DNA from: Raphanus sativus
Lineage: Eukaryota > Streptophyta > Magnoliopsida > Brassicales > Brassicaceae
Length of the DNA stretch: 64,000 nucleotides
NCBI RefSeq assembly: GCF_000801105.2
Contig: NC_079517.1
Coordinates: forward strand, 15,252,001 to 15,316,000
Direction: 5' to 3'
Made by a program: the position numbers and the translations under genes. Below the pieces are notes generated by a model, which was not told the DNA's origin, ran no database searches, and saw only the letters and a program-made list of their open reading frames with translations. Positions within the stretch are counted from its first letter, which is position 1. The number at the start of each line of letters is the position of its first letter. Shown one piece after another: positions 1 through 13,176 of this stretch.

Positions 1-377
1 GATATGTTCAACAAGAAGCCCTGCTGTCAACTATACCCATAATTCAGCACAAGAGATGAATCTGATTGTAAACCAAGTAAAATTAAAAACTAGTGGTGTA
101 TGTTTGAGAAAGTACATCACATCGAATCAAGTATACCCTGCCTAGCAAGAAAAGTTAAAAAATTATATGGCCATAAAGAAGCTACCAGCTTGTACTGTCC
201 TAATCTAGAGAATAATGATACAAGAACCAGAATTAATTTCCTAGACAGTGAGAATCATGATAAAATGAACAAATATGCTCAGACGGTGACACAAATGTAA
301 TGAACTAAGATAGGTATAGAGGACGAGAAATATGAACTGGAGGGGAAGTAAAGTATAAAGGCAAGAAGAAAACTCAC

Positions 378-836
378 ATCTGTTGAGTGCCGAAAAAGAG
401 GACGAATACTTTCTTCTTATCGGCAGAGTAGCCCCACTTATCTGGTTCGCTAACCTGCAATAAGTAAGACAATAAAATTTGGCAAACAACTAACTGTGAA
501 ACAATGGATCAGTGGTCCTGTTAGGTATCTAAATTGATCATCAAAAGTTCCTGTATAATCTGCTAACAAAATAGATAAAGGCAGTCCATAGTGGGGGCAT
601 AAACATCAAAGTAAAAAATAAACCACTTAACTCAAGCAATTTCAAAAACCTAATTCTAATCAAACCTGTCTAACCGCATCTATGAAAATTATGAGCAAGA
701 AGAGGAGAAGGGAACAAACCGCGGCAGGCCAAGCAGGAAAGCCTTTGACTTTGGCGAGAACGAGATCGCCAACCTTCCACTCTCGCCGCGCGGATGCTGC
801 AGCCTTACCACCGCCTTTCTTGCGGCTCGGAGCCAT
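378..836 (-). CDS. HULK3: HUA2-like (HULK) PWWP-domain protein, first two coding exons (partial)
   Basis: First two coding exons of a PWWP-domain nuclear protein of the HUA2/HULK family; plant PWWP domains bind chromatin and HULK proteins affect flowering and floral gene expression. Exon 1 is 836 down to 720 (39 codons, ATG at 836-834) and exon 2 is 454 down to 378 (77 bases). The acceptor ...ttgcag precedes 454 and the donor gtgagt follows 378. Exon 1 has a Lys/Arg/Gly/Ala-rich start and then the PWWP core KVGDLVLAKVKGFPAWPA (residues 21-38, with PAWP as the PWWP variant). Exon 2 continues with VSEPDKWGYS and the typical FFGTQQ strand. The remaining exons lie left of the window. The family call rests on the protein sequence; the choice of HULK3 over HULK1/2 rests mainly on synteny with GID1B and TIR1. 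Confidence 0.85.
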
Positions 837-3125
837 CAGGGAAAATCGAGGATTCTAGGAGATTGGGAGTGTCTAGGGTTTTCCGTGACAGATTCCGATG
901 GAGAAATTGCAGGCATTGATTGATTAATCCCCAATCCAAAGCAGAGGCGAGCTAGATGCCTGGTCTCGTAAACCCTAATCCAATAAGACGATTGATTGAT
1001 TCGCCTTTCTAGTAGAGAAGAAGAAGAAGATTCGCACACGGAACCAAGAGAAGGAAGAGAGATAGAGAAATGTGTTTGATTGATAATGGGGTTCGGTCGG
1101 TGTAGGGTTTGCAATAGTTTCAAACTACATGTATACCGTGCGCCTTACATGCGTAAGTTAGCTTTTATGTTTTATCCTGCTCACTCTCCCATCTGCTTAT
1201 CACACAACGCCTGAGCAGCTGAGAGAAAAAAAAACCAATTAAAGTAGCTTGCTACTTGGGCTTTCATGAGTTCCTGATGCCTGGGCTCAACCCATTAAAC
1301 TATTAGTTAAAATGATTTTATGAGTCTATTACATTTCGAATCTTCTTCGGTATATCCCACATCGTTAGCTGGGTCTCTGTATATATTTCTGAGAATATGT
1401 AAAAGGCTATAAATATCATTGTGAATGGAGCAAATGGGCTTGTTTAAGTTCCGGCCCATTAAGGTCTCCGGGCCACAATCCGCAGCCCCGATGACGAAAA
1501 GACTCTTGCGGTGGAGAGTCCCAGTCGGCTGAGACACGCTTGTGTGGTCTCTCATCCCGAATGATATCATGGCCACGATCACGTTTACTCGACCTGATCC
1601 TTTAACAGGACGTAACATAACGGAGTTTACGCTTCCGGTGACAACTTCTTTTCTTTTGTTTCCTGTACACGTGATTCACCGCGAAATGAAACGTGACAAT
1701 AACAAAGTTGGAAACATCTTGACTGTGTTGTACCGATTTGGCTCTATTCCCAGTTGTAAACTTTCACAAATTTCCGATTTTTTGGGTTGGAAATAATAAA
1801 GTATATATAAAAATAAAAAAAAAGTTGGAAACATCGTGACAAGTACTACTAGCCAGCAACTAGTGAGCAACAAGTAATCTTGTCAAGTTTTCCTCCACTC
1901 AACCATAATGATAAGCAGATGCTTCATCTTCGGATTAAAAGTATTTTCAATTCTATTCTATTTTTTATTCTAAACTCTGTTTTGAAGTAAAATATTCTAC
2001 TTCATTTAATATTCAACACTAAAATAGAATAATGGTTAAAGTTACTATATTTACTGAGTAATTTTCTTTTTAATCTTAATTTTTTCGTACTTAAATAACA
2101 TTTAAAATGATAAAAACATGAAAATATGGTATTCCACAAAATATTATTTAATAAAGTTACATAAATGATACATAAACTAATAAAATCAAAACTAAACATA
2201 AATAATATAATATTAATATAATATAAAATAAGTGATTTAATAATTTGGTAAATGGGTTTTATAACTACAGTTAACTATTGTTCGAACGAAATAGATGAGT
2301 TTCTTATTTTGTCGGTCAACATTCCAATTTGATAACATTTGTACTTGTTAAACTTGATATATCCACAAACCTTTGGATTGTGTAAGAAATTCAAATAAAA
2401 AAAACTTTGTTTTTCCTTTATGTTTCTTAATTAATGCATAATTTTGTTTTTGAATTAGGAAAAATTCATATGATGAAAATTGCACCAACTGAAGTTAGAA
2501 AACAACCTCTACCCATAAATATTGAAATTGGAGAAGATAAAAATGTCTGATTTCCAAAAACAATGGTTCGATTTAGGAAAATCCAAGATAAAAAATCTTA
2601 ATGTTCATTACAAAATATATTAGGTGATCATTTGTGGAAAAATATTCTAATGCCCAATACTAAACCAAAATATGGTATCTTATATATTTTAAGATTTACT
2701 GTATTTTAATAATAAATATCTAATTAGAAAAATAAGAATATTCTTTTTGGAATAAAAAATAGAGCAATACATTGGAATAAAACACAATTTCATTTTGGAG
2801 TTACACCATTTGGAGTATAAAATGAAGTAATACTTTGGAAATACTCTAAGACTCCAATGTTGGGTTAAATTCTTGCAGCTCAAGTTATTCATAACAAATT
2901 GGTTATAGATAAAAGAAAATTATCTATTTATACTAGAAATAGGAAAAAAATGAAGTATCTATTTACATTAAGGAATATGTTTAGTAAAGAGGTTTAAAAA
3001 GAAAAAAAAATAGTAAAGAAGGTCTAACGATCCCTATAAATATCGAAACTGAGTTGTGACTTTGTATAGAGAATACAAGAGCTTATGTGAGTGTTTAGTT
3101 TTGAGAGAGTTTCTAAACATTAATG
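837..3125. other. 5' leader/promoter of the HULK gene, then AT-rich intergenic DNA
   Basis: The first ~250 bases upstream of the HULK start are rich in GA/CT and are probably its leader and promoter. Around 1430-1470 there are paired TGGGCT/GGCCCATT elements (site-II type, common in promoters of housekeeping genes). A TCCCACATCG motif lies at 1355-1364 (see rejected items). From 1800 on the DNA is AT-rich and I see no gene; short open frames here have no recognisable protein. Confidence 0.4.
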
Positions 3126-3618
3126 AAAAAAGTTGTCTTTACGCAGTTGTTAAGTGTGTTTTTAAGAACTATATCCAAATGGTTTTGGAATATAACTAGC
3201 TAGGTCTGTTTGCCTAAGACACCAACATACTTAGTTCATGCTCAACTCACAATCAGTAGCGTTCTTGAGGGAAAATCATGGAAGCATGTGCTTCCAGCCC
3301 TATTTAGATTAGGTAAATATCCGGCTCCTCAATTAACAAAATTATTTATACCTCAGTTGGTAAATGACTCTAAAAAGTTGTCTTTATACAGTTGTTAAGT
3401 GTGTTTTTAATAACTATATCCAAATGGTTTTCGAATATAATTAGCTAGGTTTGTTTGCCTAAAACACCAACATACTTAGCCTGTGCTCAACTAACAACCA
3501 GTAGGGTCTTGAGGGGAAACCATAGAAGCATGTGCTTCCGGCCCCATTTACATTAAGTAAATTTTCGGCTGCTCAATTAACAAAATTATTTGTACTTCAG
3601 TTGGTAAAAGACTCTAAA
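3126..3618. repeat. Direct tandem duplication, two ~246-bp units
   Basis: Unit 1 (3126-3371) and unit 2 (3372-3618) both start with AAAAAGTTGTCTTTA and run in parallel through GTTAAGTGTGTTTTTAA, CTATATCCAAATGG, ACACCAACATACTTAG and AGCATGTGCTTCC. The copies differ at scattered positions, so this is an old tandem duplication. It has no coding potential that I recognise. Confidence 0.85.
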
Positions 3619-4719
3619 GCATACATAGATGTTTGGGGTTTGAATTCCTCTTAGTACATTTTCTGACCGCTCCTTTATCTTTATAGTTTTTGAGTTTTCG
3701 GTCCAAATATTTTAAAGCCCGGCCTGCTCACAACCGATAAGCATATCATGAGATCAAATTATTAGAAGGAAACACAACAGTGAAACTTCATTTTCATTAA
3801 CCAAACTAAACCTAACTGTATTAGACGGCCTAAGAAAACAAACAAACAAGGTTAGGTTCGGACATGCACAATTTCGATAGATTTTCGCAAGATTTGATAT
3901 GAGAATCGTGGATAATAAATGGTATTCTTATTTCTTTCATTCCTTTTTTGGTTTGAATGTGGAGGACATGTAGATAGGTAAGGTATGATGAGATAGGCAC
4001 GATCGAATATCCAAGTTTTTTGGAGGTATTCGTGATCCGATTTTTTGTCCGAATAATCAGTTATCCAATTCGTTTTGATCTGTAGCCATCCGGATATTCG
4101 GTGTCCCGGATATCCGAATTTTTTTAGATTTTTGGCTAGATATCCGATTAAGTCCGTAAAAATAAAATAAAAATTCCACAAATCATATAAATAACAATAT
4201 TTTATTACAAAAAAAAATTATTTACTTTTTAAATTCTAATAAATAATTTAATAAATTTAGTAAATAAAATTACTATAAAACTTATATATATATATATATA
4301 ATTCTTTAAATATATATAACTGATCGGAACGAATATATGTTCCTAAAAGTATTAGTAGTTGTGATTCAATTTGCTTTTTATGGATATTGCATTAGTATTC
4401 TGTCATATAGTTACAAATATCGAAATGGATACTGAATCGGATAAAATTTACAATATTTTGCCGAGTCCTAGGCATGATGCATAACTTACTGATACAGTAT
4501 CACAGCAAAACTCATTTTTTTCCTTTATGTCATTTCCAAAAACATGACCGATACACTTCAGTCACCATCAGATAAGTTAGTCGAATTGCCACTACCGATC
4601 ATCTAAAACTCTTAAATGTTAACTACAGAGAGGTAATACCCAAAAGTCATTGATATCTCTTTTGAAGGAAACTAAAAATATTCCTCAAACCAAACCTTCA
4701 AGCTCAAAGTTAGTTAAGG
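3619..4719. other. Intergenic, degenerate repeat DNA
   Basis: No gene seen. Around 4020-4140 and 4420-4450 there are repeated gatatCCGaa/tatccgatt-type motifs, which are common in decayed Brassicaceae repeats. There is a short (TA)n run near 4283-4301. Confidence 0.3.
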
Positions 4720-5460
4720 GATTGGTAGAGTATTAGTATAAGCATTATGCTCATCATTATCCAATCAACATTTATCACAAAAACATTTAGAAAAACATTT
4801 ACAAAATGCTAATACCTCTTCAAATGTTATTTACTCAATGCTCTCATATGAAGTTTTTAGTAGAGTATTTGCAGTTAGAATATATAAAAACTTATATATA
4901 ATTAACTTATTTTTATTTAATAATATAAAGATTATTTTTATAATCAAAAATAAATTTATATTTTTAAAATTAAAATTTGCTATTAAACATTTAACTTTTT
5001 AAAAAGAACAATATTTTACATTTAAAAATAAAATATAATTTATATAATTACATATATCATTCATTATTTTTTTAATAAAAACGTAACATAATATATACTA
5101 TATTAATTTTTATGATAATATTATATATGAATTATTTACTGCTTTACCAATAAATAAATAATGATAATTTATTTATAATTAGTTCATTTTAATTTAATAA
5201 TATCAAAAGTTGTTTTTATATCCAAAAATAAACTTTATACTTTTAAATAAGTTGTAAATTTTTTTTGAATAATAATATTTCACATTAAAAATTTAATTTA
5301 ATTTATATAATTAAATAAGATTTATTATTTTAATAAAATTATAGTATTAATATATATTATAATTTAACATATATTGTTTTAAAATAAATATATTATATAC
5401 TAATTTTTATGATAATTTTTAAAGTTGTATATTGTTACTGATCTACCAATCACTTTATTA
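4720..5460. repeat. AT-rich, internally duplicated element, possible MITE
   Basis: The block is bounded by GATTGGTAGAGTAT near 4721 and by GATCTACCAATCAC near 5441, which are roughly inverse to each other. Inside, about 4880-5160 and 5161-5450 repeat the same order of AT-rich motifs (TTATTTTTATTTAATAATAT, AAAAATAAA, TAATTTTTATGATAAT). This suggests a non-autonomous DNA element whose inside is tandemly duplicated. The exact ends and target duplication are not resolved. Confidence 0.45.
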
Positions 5461-6563
5461 AAAAGTTTAATAAGAGCATACTGTTTCTGTAGTATACTGT
5501 TTCTACATTATACTGGTATTACTTTTTATCTCGAGTCATTAGACGATGCTCTAGTCTATATAATAAATAATATTATATCTTTGGATCTAAAGCATTGAAT
5601 ATAGTCCACCAGACGACGAAGCTAATTCATTGACAAAGGAGAACCTTAGAGCAAACGGAAAATTAATGAATCATGGAAAAGCCACAAGATGTTGATAGAT
5701 CACTAAACAAATTTGAAGTTATTTTTGTCAGAATTAAAGACTACAAAACCAAATGAAATCGACCATTACAAAATGATAAATCAATATTTTCCAAACACGG
5801 AACTAGTTGATTAAACTATATATATTAAATGAGTAACTAATTAGTAAATATTCACGCTAAAATAAATTAAAAACAGAGACATTCTCCCCACCCAAAGTAA
5901 TTGCCAAGACAGCTTCATTACAAGACAAACGAGAGTCTTTGTCAATGACGCATCAATAAACCAAAAGTTCGGTCATAAGTAGTACTTTGACAATATGAAA
6001 AACAAAAACAATTTTAAAATGAATTGTGAAGATGTTAGGACTAAAAAGTCAATGCTAATCAGGAAAATGAAATATATATTCAAAGTAATAAGTTGCCTGT
6101 AAAATGTTTTCCTCTTCTTTTATCATTCGTTGTACAGAAAATAACTACCAACTAGACAAAGGAGAAAGTATGTTCGCGCACACAAAAAAAAAAGACAAAG
6201 GAGGAAGTATCGCTTTCCTTTGTTTTTCTCTAAGCCTCCATGTCTCTACCACTTGGCATCCAAAAGAAAAGTATATAACAAAAAAAAGCACACATAATCC
6301 ATGGTTATAAATGGTTTATTATAAAAAATGTATAGAAACAAACATATGTAGCCAAAAGAGATTGTTTTTCTCTGAGAGGGGGGGTCCATGTTTCCTCCCA
6401 AAGTTCGAAACCACTACGAGGAAACGACAAAAGTTCTAAATCAAATACATGAGTCAATAAGCAAAAGATGCCAAAGTAATGGTAACGAATATAAAAGAAA
6501 AATCTATTGTTGATTTTGACATTTTGTCCAACATTATTAAATATATATTAAATTTGGTTGTGT
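5461..6563. other. Intergenic, nothing recognised
   Basis: AT-rich non-coding DNA. A short open frame at 6104-6310 has no recognisable domain and low-complexity composition, so I do not call it a gene. Confidence 0.3.
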
Positions 6564-7760
6564 AAGCTTTTTTCTCTCATACATCTTGGAGGTGAACGCA
6601 ATTGAAAAAAAGACTACTTTGCGGAGAGAAGAGAAAGTTTAAAAACGCGATTTGATTACCCCCGGCGTCCGGAGGCGCGTGGCGGCGCGTGCCGACGCCG
6701 GAGGCGCACTCCACCGTTTGTGTAGCTTCCTTGTTTGCTTCTCTCGCAGATCTGTTCCATCGCCGCCTTGTCTGCCTCTCTGGTGTGGAGTCTCGTCTCT
6801 GTTTGAAGCCGTTATCAAGGGTTTCGAACCGGAGATGCGTCAGCCATGGCTGGAGTTGCGACGCGGTGGATTGTAGCAGGCTTTGTTGAGAAGAGTCGGA
6901 GTTATTAGGTCTTGAGAGCATCCGATTTTCAATCATGTGGATCTCTCGTGTAGGGTTTGATGTGTGGGAAGGGTCTGATGAGCTGTCCGGGTGTTTCTGT
7001 GACGGTGAGGCAGAGATGATGGCGGTTAATTTCGTCTACGTGCTTGAATCAGTGGTATCCTTCGATGCCTTGCAGTCGGGTCTCATTCCGTTGACGTCTA
7101 AAGACTTATGGTGTCCCTTTAAAAAAATGGTGGTGTTTCTTAAGGGTTTGTGAGATTTGACTTATCAGGTTTAGTTCGTAGGGAGTAGTTGCAGTGGTAG
7201 CTTGTGGTTTCGGTTTTATTCTGTGTTATGGCAGGATTATTTCGATTGGCAAGGCTTCGTGTTTGTGAAGGTTGTGTGGACTTCAATTTAGGAGTTAGCG
7301 ATCTCTGAAGGCGTCGCATCCCTATCCGAAGATTGTGTGGACTGTGTGGAGTTCCCTCTGTCGGATTTTGAAGTTGTAGGGTCTTGGTTTCTTGGGTGTT
7401 ATCGTTTGGCGGGCGTGAAGCAGCAGCGGTAAGCCATGGGTATGATGAAGGAAGTGGAAGATCTCGTGTGGCGGGCTATAGGCAGCAACGACGATTCCCG
7501 TTCACGGACTGTCCTAAGTTCTAAAATTTGTTAAGTCAATTTGCTCGCTTTTCCTCTTTTAAGTTTGTGATAGTTGTTTATCTAGCTTTAGTTCCAGTTT
7601 TAATCTATCGCTGCCCCGGTGTGGGTTTAAGTTGCCGCCTTCATGTGGGCTCTAGTGTCTGGGGATTGTTCTTCATCCGCCAATTGTTGTATCAAAAGTG
7701 TTCTTTCTTTGGAATGAAATTTACCAGATGGGAAAAAAAAAAAAGCTTTTTTCTCTCATA
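6564..7760 (+). mobile_element. Non-autonomous poly(A) retroelement (LINE-like), copy 1
   Basis: The insert at 6582-7742 is flanked by a perfect 18-bp target duplication, AAGCTTTTTTCTCTCATA, at 6564-6581 and 7743-7760, and ends in a run of about 12 A. These are the marks of target-primed reverse transcription. The body is about 1.15 kb, is GC-rich for its first ~250 bases and T/G-rich later, and holds no reverse transcriptase or other long ORF. Its 3' part shares the motif GCTGCCCCGGTGTGGG and its surroundings with the element at 20043-21390, so the two belong to one family. It could be an internally deleted LINE or a long SINE-like element. Its 3' end lies about 650 bases downstream of the GID1B stop codon. 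Confidence 0.85.
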
Positions 7761-8392
7761 TGGGTGGATAGGGTTTGGTTTTGGCCTTGTCAAGCTTTTG
7801 CCTCAAATGCACACACAACACTTGTCTTTTTCTTCTCTCACATTCATTTCATCTTCCTTCTTTCTTTATTACCACTTAAACGCCATTGGATCATGTCCCC
7901 CTTAGGGTTTTCTCTTAGACCTTTCTTTTTATATGTTTTCGTTACAATTACAGCAAAGGCAGAGCAAATGCTTGAAGGGTTCGAAGTTGGAAAACCTTTA
8001 AGGGGAAAAAAGTTCTTAAAAAGATTTGTCAGTTGTAAGGCAAAAACCTTCAATGCATGAACTCAATTAAACGAGAATAATGTGAAAAAACAAGAACCAC
8101 AAAGACATGCTCTTTCCATTAAAAGCATGAGAACACAAAAGGTTAATATAAACATACAAATCCATGCCAGGGACAAGTTTTATCACAACATGTTGATAGA
8201 CAAGTTAGTTGTCTTGTATTTTACCCATTGTACTCTAGTAGAGCCAATTAAAATCTACCTCCTATACTACCAAGCAAAGTATGATCTCTTGGTTTACCCT
8301 AAACCGAGAGATGCCGATAACAGAATAGGTTTTTGCTTCCGGCCCAACCAACAAAATCTCACACATCAACTTGGAGCAGAACCTTCATGTGG
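7761..8392. other. 3' flank of GID1B, no separate gene
   Basis: Probably contains the GID1B 3' untranslated region (minus strand), directly left of its stop codon. I see no other coding sequence; overlapping open frames here show no domain. Confidence 0.4.
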
Positions 8393-9707
8393 CTATGGAG
8401 TCAGAAGAATAGGACTTGACTTGCTTAGAGTATCATCCTCCATCGAGTGCACAAACTTTTTTAACTCGTCCATAAGACAACGGAAGTGGTCATTGTTAGG
8501 CAAGAAGTAAAACCCAATGGTAGCCTGCTCCAAATACAAAAGGTTAACATGGTGACCAGTCTTCTTGAGACCATCGACATAAGCCAATTGCCAATCCTGA
8601 ACAAGATCTAAACCAGCCACAACCACAAGACTCTTGGGGAAGTTGACTCCTCCAAGGCTCTGACCTCGAGGGCCAAAGGGATTACAAGCCGGATGATCTC
8701 TATCCTCACCTTGAGGTAAAAAAGCCCTCCAATACCAATCTCGGTCTTGAATAGTGACAAAGTATTTACCGTCAAGTCTCTTCTCAGACAGAGTCCTCTC
8801 TTGCCCACCAAACATAGGGTGAAGAAGAATGTTCCCCAACACTTTAACTCCTTCTTTGGTCGCCCTCAGAGCAACATTATGGGCTATGTTACCCCCAGAG
8901 CTATCACCAGCCAAGTAAACATAAACATTGGAGTCTTTACCACTCTGAAGCCAGATTCTGGACTTGACCCATCTGAGAGCATTCCATCCGTCGTCGTAAG
9001 CACAAGGGTAACGGTGCTCCGGCGATCTCCGGTAATCAACCGAGACAACAACAACGCCGCAGATAGTGACCAGCCGTCGGCAGAAAGTGTCGTAGATGGC
9101 GCTGTTGGCGGAGGAGTGAGTGAAGCTACCACCGTGGAAGAAGATGAGAACGGGGACGATCTCGGTTGTGCTGAGAGGCTCCGTGAGGTCGACGGTTCCG
9201 TGGCGCGAGGGGTCGAGGGGAGCTGGGAGGTAGATTCTTGTGAGGAGGTTGGTGGAGGAGGAGGAGGAGTCGAGGTGGTCGAAGGAGAAGACGCCGTCGA
9301 GGGGGAAAGAGTTTGGGGGAACTTTGCGGTCGAGAAACTCGGCGAGGTGACGGTTGAAAGAGCCGTCGGGACGGCGGAGGAGGGTGTAAGCGAGCTTGAA
9401 GTTGGAGATGAGGACCCATGTGTTGAGTGGGACTATTCTCTACAGAAGAATTATTATTATTCAGTCAGATGGGACGTCTTAGATTTTTCTTTTGTAAATC
9501 ATCCGTACTATGAATCTATGGTGATGATGATGATGATAATCTTCATCTGCTAAGTATTAAAATTCCAAGATTTTGGGATTTTACGAGTCTAAAAAAACTG
9601 AAATGTTGAAAACAAAAAGATGGAGAAGAAAGCAAAAGCGAATGGTTCGTTTCGGAAAAGGAAAGTACCTTGCATTCGTTAAGGTTATCTTCATTCGCAG
9701 CAGCCAT
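8393..9707 (-). CDS. GID1B: Gibberellin receptor GID1B, intact, two exons
   Basis: Soluble nuclear/cytosolic gibberellin receptor that, with GA bound, captures DELLA repressors and promotes their degradation. Exon 1 is 9707 down to 9669 (13 codons, ending NLNECK) and exon 2 is 9439 down to 8393, with intron donor gtac and acceptor ttctgtag. The product is about 361 aa; I read exon 2 codon by codon and found no stop. Visible features are the N-terminal lid after RIVPLNTWVLISNFKLAY, the oxyanion motif HGGSFTHSSANS, the hydrolase nucleophile motif GDSSGG, and ATIGFYFLPNN, where the catalytic His of the hormone-sensitive lipase family is replaced by Ile, as expected for a receptor rather than an enzyme. 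The tail SSPILLTP and the NLNECK start match the B subtype rather than A/C. A Ser run near the start of the core (DSSSSSTN) is slightly expanded. Confidence 0.97.
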
Positions 9708-11266
9708 AGTCGTCCTCGCTAAAAAAAACTTAGCTAGCAACAGAGGAAGAGACTTTGAAGGAGCTATGGAGATAATAGAAATAAAAGGAGGCAGAGATAA
9801 CAACAAAAGTATGGAGAGCTCCTCTTTCCTAATTCCTACTACCAAGAGAGCAAAGAGATATGGTCAAAGGTGAGAGATGAAATCACCATCGGACGGTGAC
9901 GAATGGGCCGGACAACCGAGTAACTCTTTCCATCTGTGGGTCCCCCACGACTATCCACTTTTCCCCTCAGTTTTTCTATTTTCGTATTTACTTTTTTTTT
10001 TCCCCTCAAAGATTTCATTGCTTGAGAAACAGAGAGTTACGAGTGAAGTAACACCAGAGAGTTAGGAGTTACACAACACCTAGAAGCTAAGGTAATTCTT
10101 TTTTTTTTTCTCTTTTTGAGCGAAGAAGTTTATTTTATTTCTTAGTGAAATGAAAATGCCGAGAACAAATTTTTTTTAAACGAAATTTCTAAATTATAGT
10201 GTCATACTAGGGTTCGATCCTCTGGTATAACATTTTAAAAAATATTAATTATTAAATCAAGTAATTTTGGTCTAATGATAAAAGATTTACAGTTGTAAGT
10301 ATCACTTTGGCCATTCGAACTGTTTTAAATGGACGAAAATACGCGGAGTGTTCTGGATCTTGTAAGATTAGTCTTTTGACTTAGAAAACTTTTAGGATCC
10401 CCACGGTTAACAAAAAATATTATGGTTAAATAAAAATATCAATTGTAAATCAAGTTGCAGATAGAGGTCGATGTTATTGTTCAATTGGTCGTAGGCGACA
10501 ATCACGTTCAAAAGTATTTAGAGGTGTAGGGAAATTTTAAGCTTAGTGTAATATTATCGATGGGTTTTAGAATTTCCTTATTTAGTAATGTATGTGTTTT
10601 TGTTCTTTGTTCTTGTAAATTATTCTTGTGTGGATTATATTTGTCTGTCTATGAACTTTTTTTTTTTTTAGATATTTTTGTTTTTTCTCAGGTTTATGTA
10701 TAGCAAAACCTTGTATTTCTTCTTTGATTGAATATTAGTAAGTAGAAAAAAGTATTGGCTTCTATTTCTCCTTTGATTGAATATTACGAGCAGATTGGCA
10801 ATGGTGTCATGTGAAGAGAGATAGAGAGAGGATTGGCTTTATTGGCACGACACACTCTCATAATTGCTCCTTTTGACCCCCTCCCCCATATTTTTTCCTT
10901 ACTATAGTATAATCTACGGATTTAAATACTTTCCGACATTCATTTTTTATTATTATTTCATGTTCAGTTCTGAAAATACTACACCTCATTATTTTATTTT
11001 CTCATTAATAATTCCTCCATCACATGAGTTGGCAAAGCGATTATATGTCATGAATGTTTTAAGATTAATATTTTGTGTTGCATTGTAAATTTGTATTTGA
11101 TCTGCAATGATTTTGCATACATACAATAATTTCAAGAATACCTGAAATTTTTTTTTGCTTTCACCTAGTAATCTTTCTATTACATTCCATTATTTCTTGT
11201 ATTTTAACATATTATTAATTTATTATCCATTATATAACCAGTGTCATCCCAAATATTTTTGTGGCC
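9708..11266. other. GID1B leader/promoter, then AT-rich intergenic DNA
   Basis: The ~170 bases right of the GID1B start contain its 5' leader. The GC-rich patch 9880-9960 is probably promoter. From about 10090 on I see only AT-rich DNA with T-runs and no supported gene. Around 10200-10340 there are imperfect GGTTCGATCC / CCATTCGAAC motifs that hint at an old tRNA-derived repeat, but no complete SINE can be drawn. Confidence 0.35.
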
Positions 11267-11269
11267 TAA

Positions 11270-11929
11270 GAACATCTCCAAAAACAACCTTTATTTGAGG
11301 TTTGCTGAACCTTATATTTAAGATTTAAAGGTGTTCTTCTCCAATGATAAACCTTCAAAATAAATCTTAAGAGTTTATGATTTTTACATCACATTCCTTA
11401 CTTTAGATAAAATTCAAATAAAAACATAAAACTTTTAAAACAATTAAATATACAATAAAAATATTATAAACAATATTTATAAATAAAATATTAATGTTAA
11501 TAGTAAATTACATATAAATAAAAGTTTTTAACAAACAAAATCAAATTTTCTAAAAATACATAATTATTCATAATTATCATTTCAATAATAAACTATTCCA
11601 TTTTAATAGCAAATTTTTCTTTGTTTTTCATTTGAAAATTTATATATTTATTTAAATTTATATGTAAAAACTAAATTTATAAGAACATATATAAAAGATA
11701 TAAAATTGTTTGGACTAAAATGATAAACAAAAAAGTTATCAAGACTATTTAAAAGACATACAAGTACAAGGACCAAAAAATTATGAAACCTCAAATATAA
11801 GGTTTTGTATAGTAAAACTTTATATTTGAAGTTTCACTATGCAAAACTTATAATTTGAGGTTTTGATGTTGCTCTTGGAGTATATAAAGCCTTATCTTTG
11901 AGGTTTTAAGGTTGCTCTTGGAGATGTTC
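11270..11929. mobile_element. PIF/Harbinger-type MITE (660 bp)
   Basis: Terminal inverted repeats begin GAACATCTCCAA (11270) and end TTGGAGATGTTC (11929). Homology between the two arms extends about 20 bases inward through CAACCT/AGGTTG. The element is flanked by the 3-bp target duplication TAA on both sides, as in the PIF/Harbinger superfamily. The interior is AT-rich, with further inverted motifs (TTTGAGGTTT and its complement) and no transposase. Fragments of the same family with CATCTCCAA ends appear near 47620-47890 and 60130. Confidence 0.8.
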
Positions 11930-11932
11930 TAA

Positions 11933-13122
11933 AGCATATTTTCAAATGTGGCTCTATATTTAAAGCATTTTAAAAATAAATATACATATAAAATTATAAT
12001 AGAGGAAAATTTCAAAGAAAAAAATAAAGTATACATGAATCATCACTAAAATATTTTGTTTTCTGGTAAAATTAAAATTTCTAAATTTAATAGTTTGGAT
12101 ATGTTAAAATATTTGGTTTCAAACTTCAAAAAATGGACCTGTATTTAAAAGTTTACTTTACTTGAAAATATTTTAAGTTCGTTAATTATAATTTAACAAT
12201 ATATTAGTTTTTCCAAAAAATGACTTCAAAATTTAGAAACAGCTGAAAACAATTAGCAAACTAGAAGTATAAGAAGAAACAAATACAATAAATACGAGAA
12301 TAAAAATTATTTGCTTAAGTAATTATAGAGGTAAAGAGAAAACTGTATAAACAAAGTAAATTGATCTATCTGAAAACAAAAGATGACTAGTTTTCTATTA
12401 TATTCATAACCAGAACTAAACCCACTTTACCAGAAAAATGATGATTATATAGTTAACAAAATCAAGTAACTAGTGGCCTGATTTTTATTTGTAACATTTG
12501 GTGGCCTAAAGCTTGTGTTTTACTCCCTTTAAGGGACGGATTTCCATATAACTACATACTCAGCGGAGAAAAGAACTAGTGTATACTTTTTTCGTTTGGT
12601 ACCATTTAGGTGATGGAAACGACTTTTTAGAATCAAAGACAATTTGTAAGTGATATTTAAGTTAAGAAAATAAAATTTATCATCAAAAGATCACACATCA
12701 TCTAGTAGAATATTATATAGAATTAAGTATAGAATCTCAGAAAGTAGATATATAAACGTGTGGTAATGCACCTTCAAACTATTCAAAGGAAAAGAGAAAG
12801 AAAAAATTATGATCTTTTTAATAAATTGATAGTTGTGACTTATGATTAGGTGAAGGACAGAGAGAGACATTGTTGGGGTTTTTGGTTCTTTTATTGTTAT
12901 AAAAACGTGAAGGCAGATTCTTAATACGAACAAAATTAGTTAAGGGAAGGTGACAAAAGAAACTAACCAGCGTGCGCCAACGCCATGGCATGTGGCGTCA
13001 AAAGAGTTGTGTCAAAAGATTTTTTTTTTTTTTTACGTTTAGTTAATAACAATGTTCAAAAAAGACTAACAACCATACGGATTATTTGGAGTTTATGTGA
13101 GGTTTAGACGTTAAAAAATTAT

Positions 13123-13176
<54 letters not shown>

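Noticed and set aside
1355..1560. TCCCACATCG followed by TATATATT and TATAAATA, resembling the USE+TATA promoter of plant snRNA genes, with a possible small RNA containing GATGACGA and CTGA boxes downstream
   Set aside because: The USE-to-TATA spacing (about 15 or 43 bases) fits neither the Pol III nor the Pol II type, the C/D-like boxes are only about 42 nt apart with a degenerate C box, and no known snRNA sequence is recognisable.
9126..9553. Long plus-strand and other-frame open frames across the GID1B exon
   Set aside because: They are antisense shadows of the GC-rich GID1B exon; the minus-strand frame encodes a complete conserved protein.
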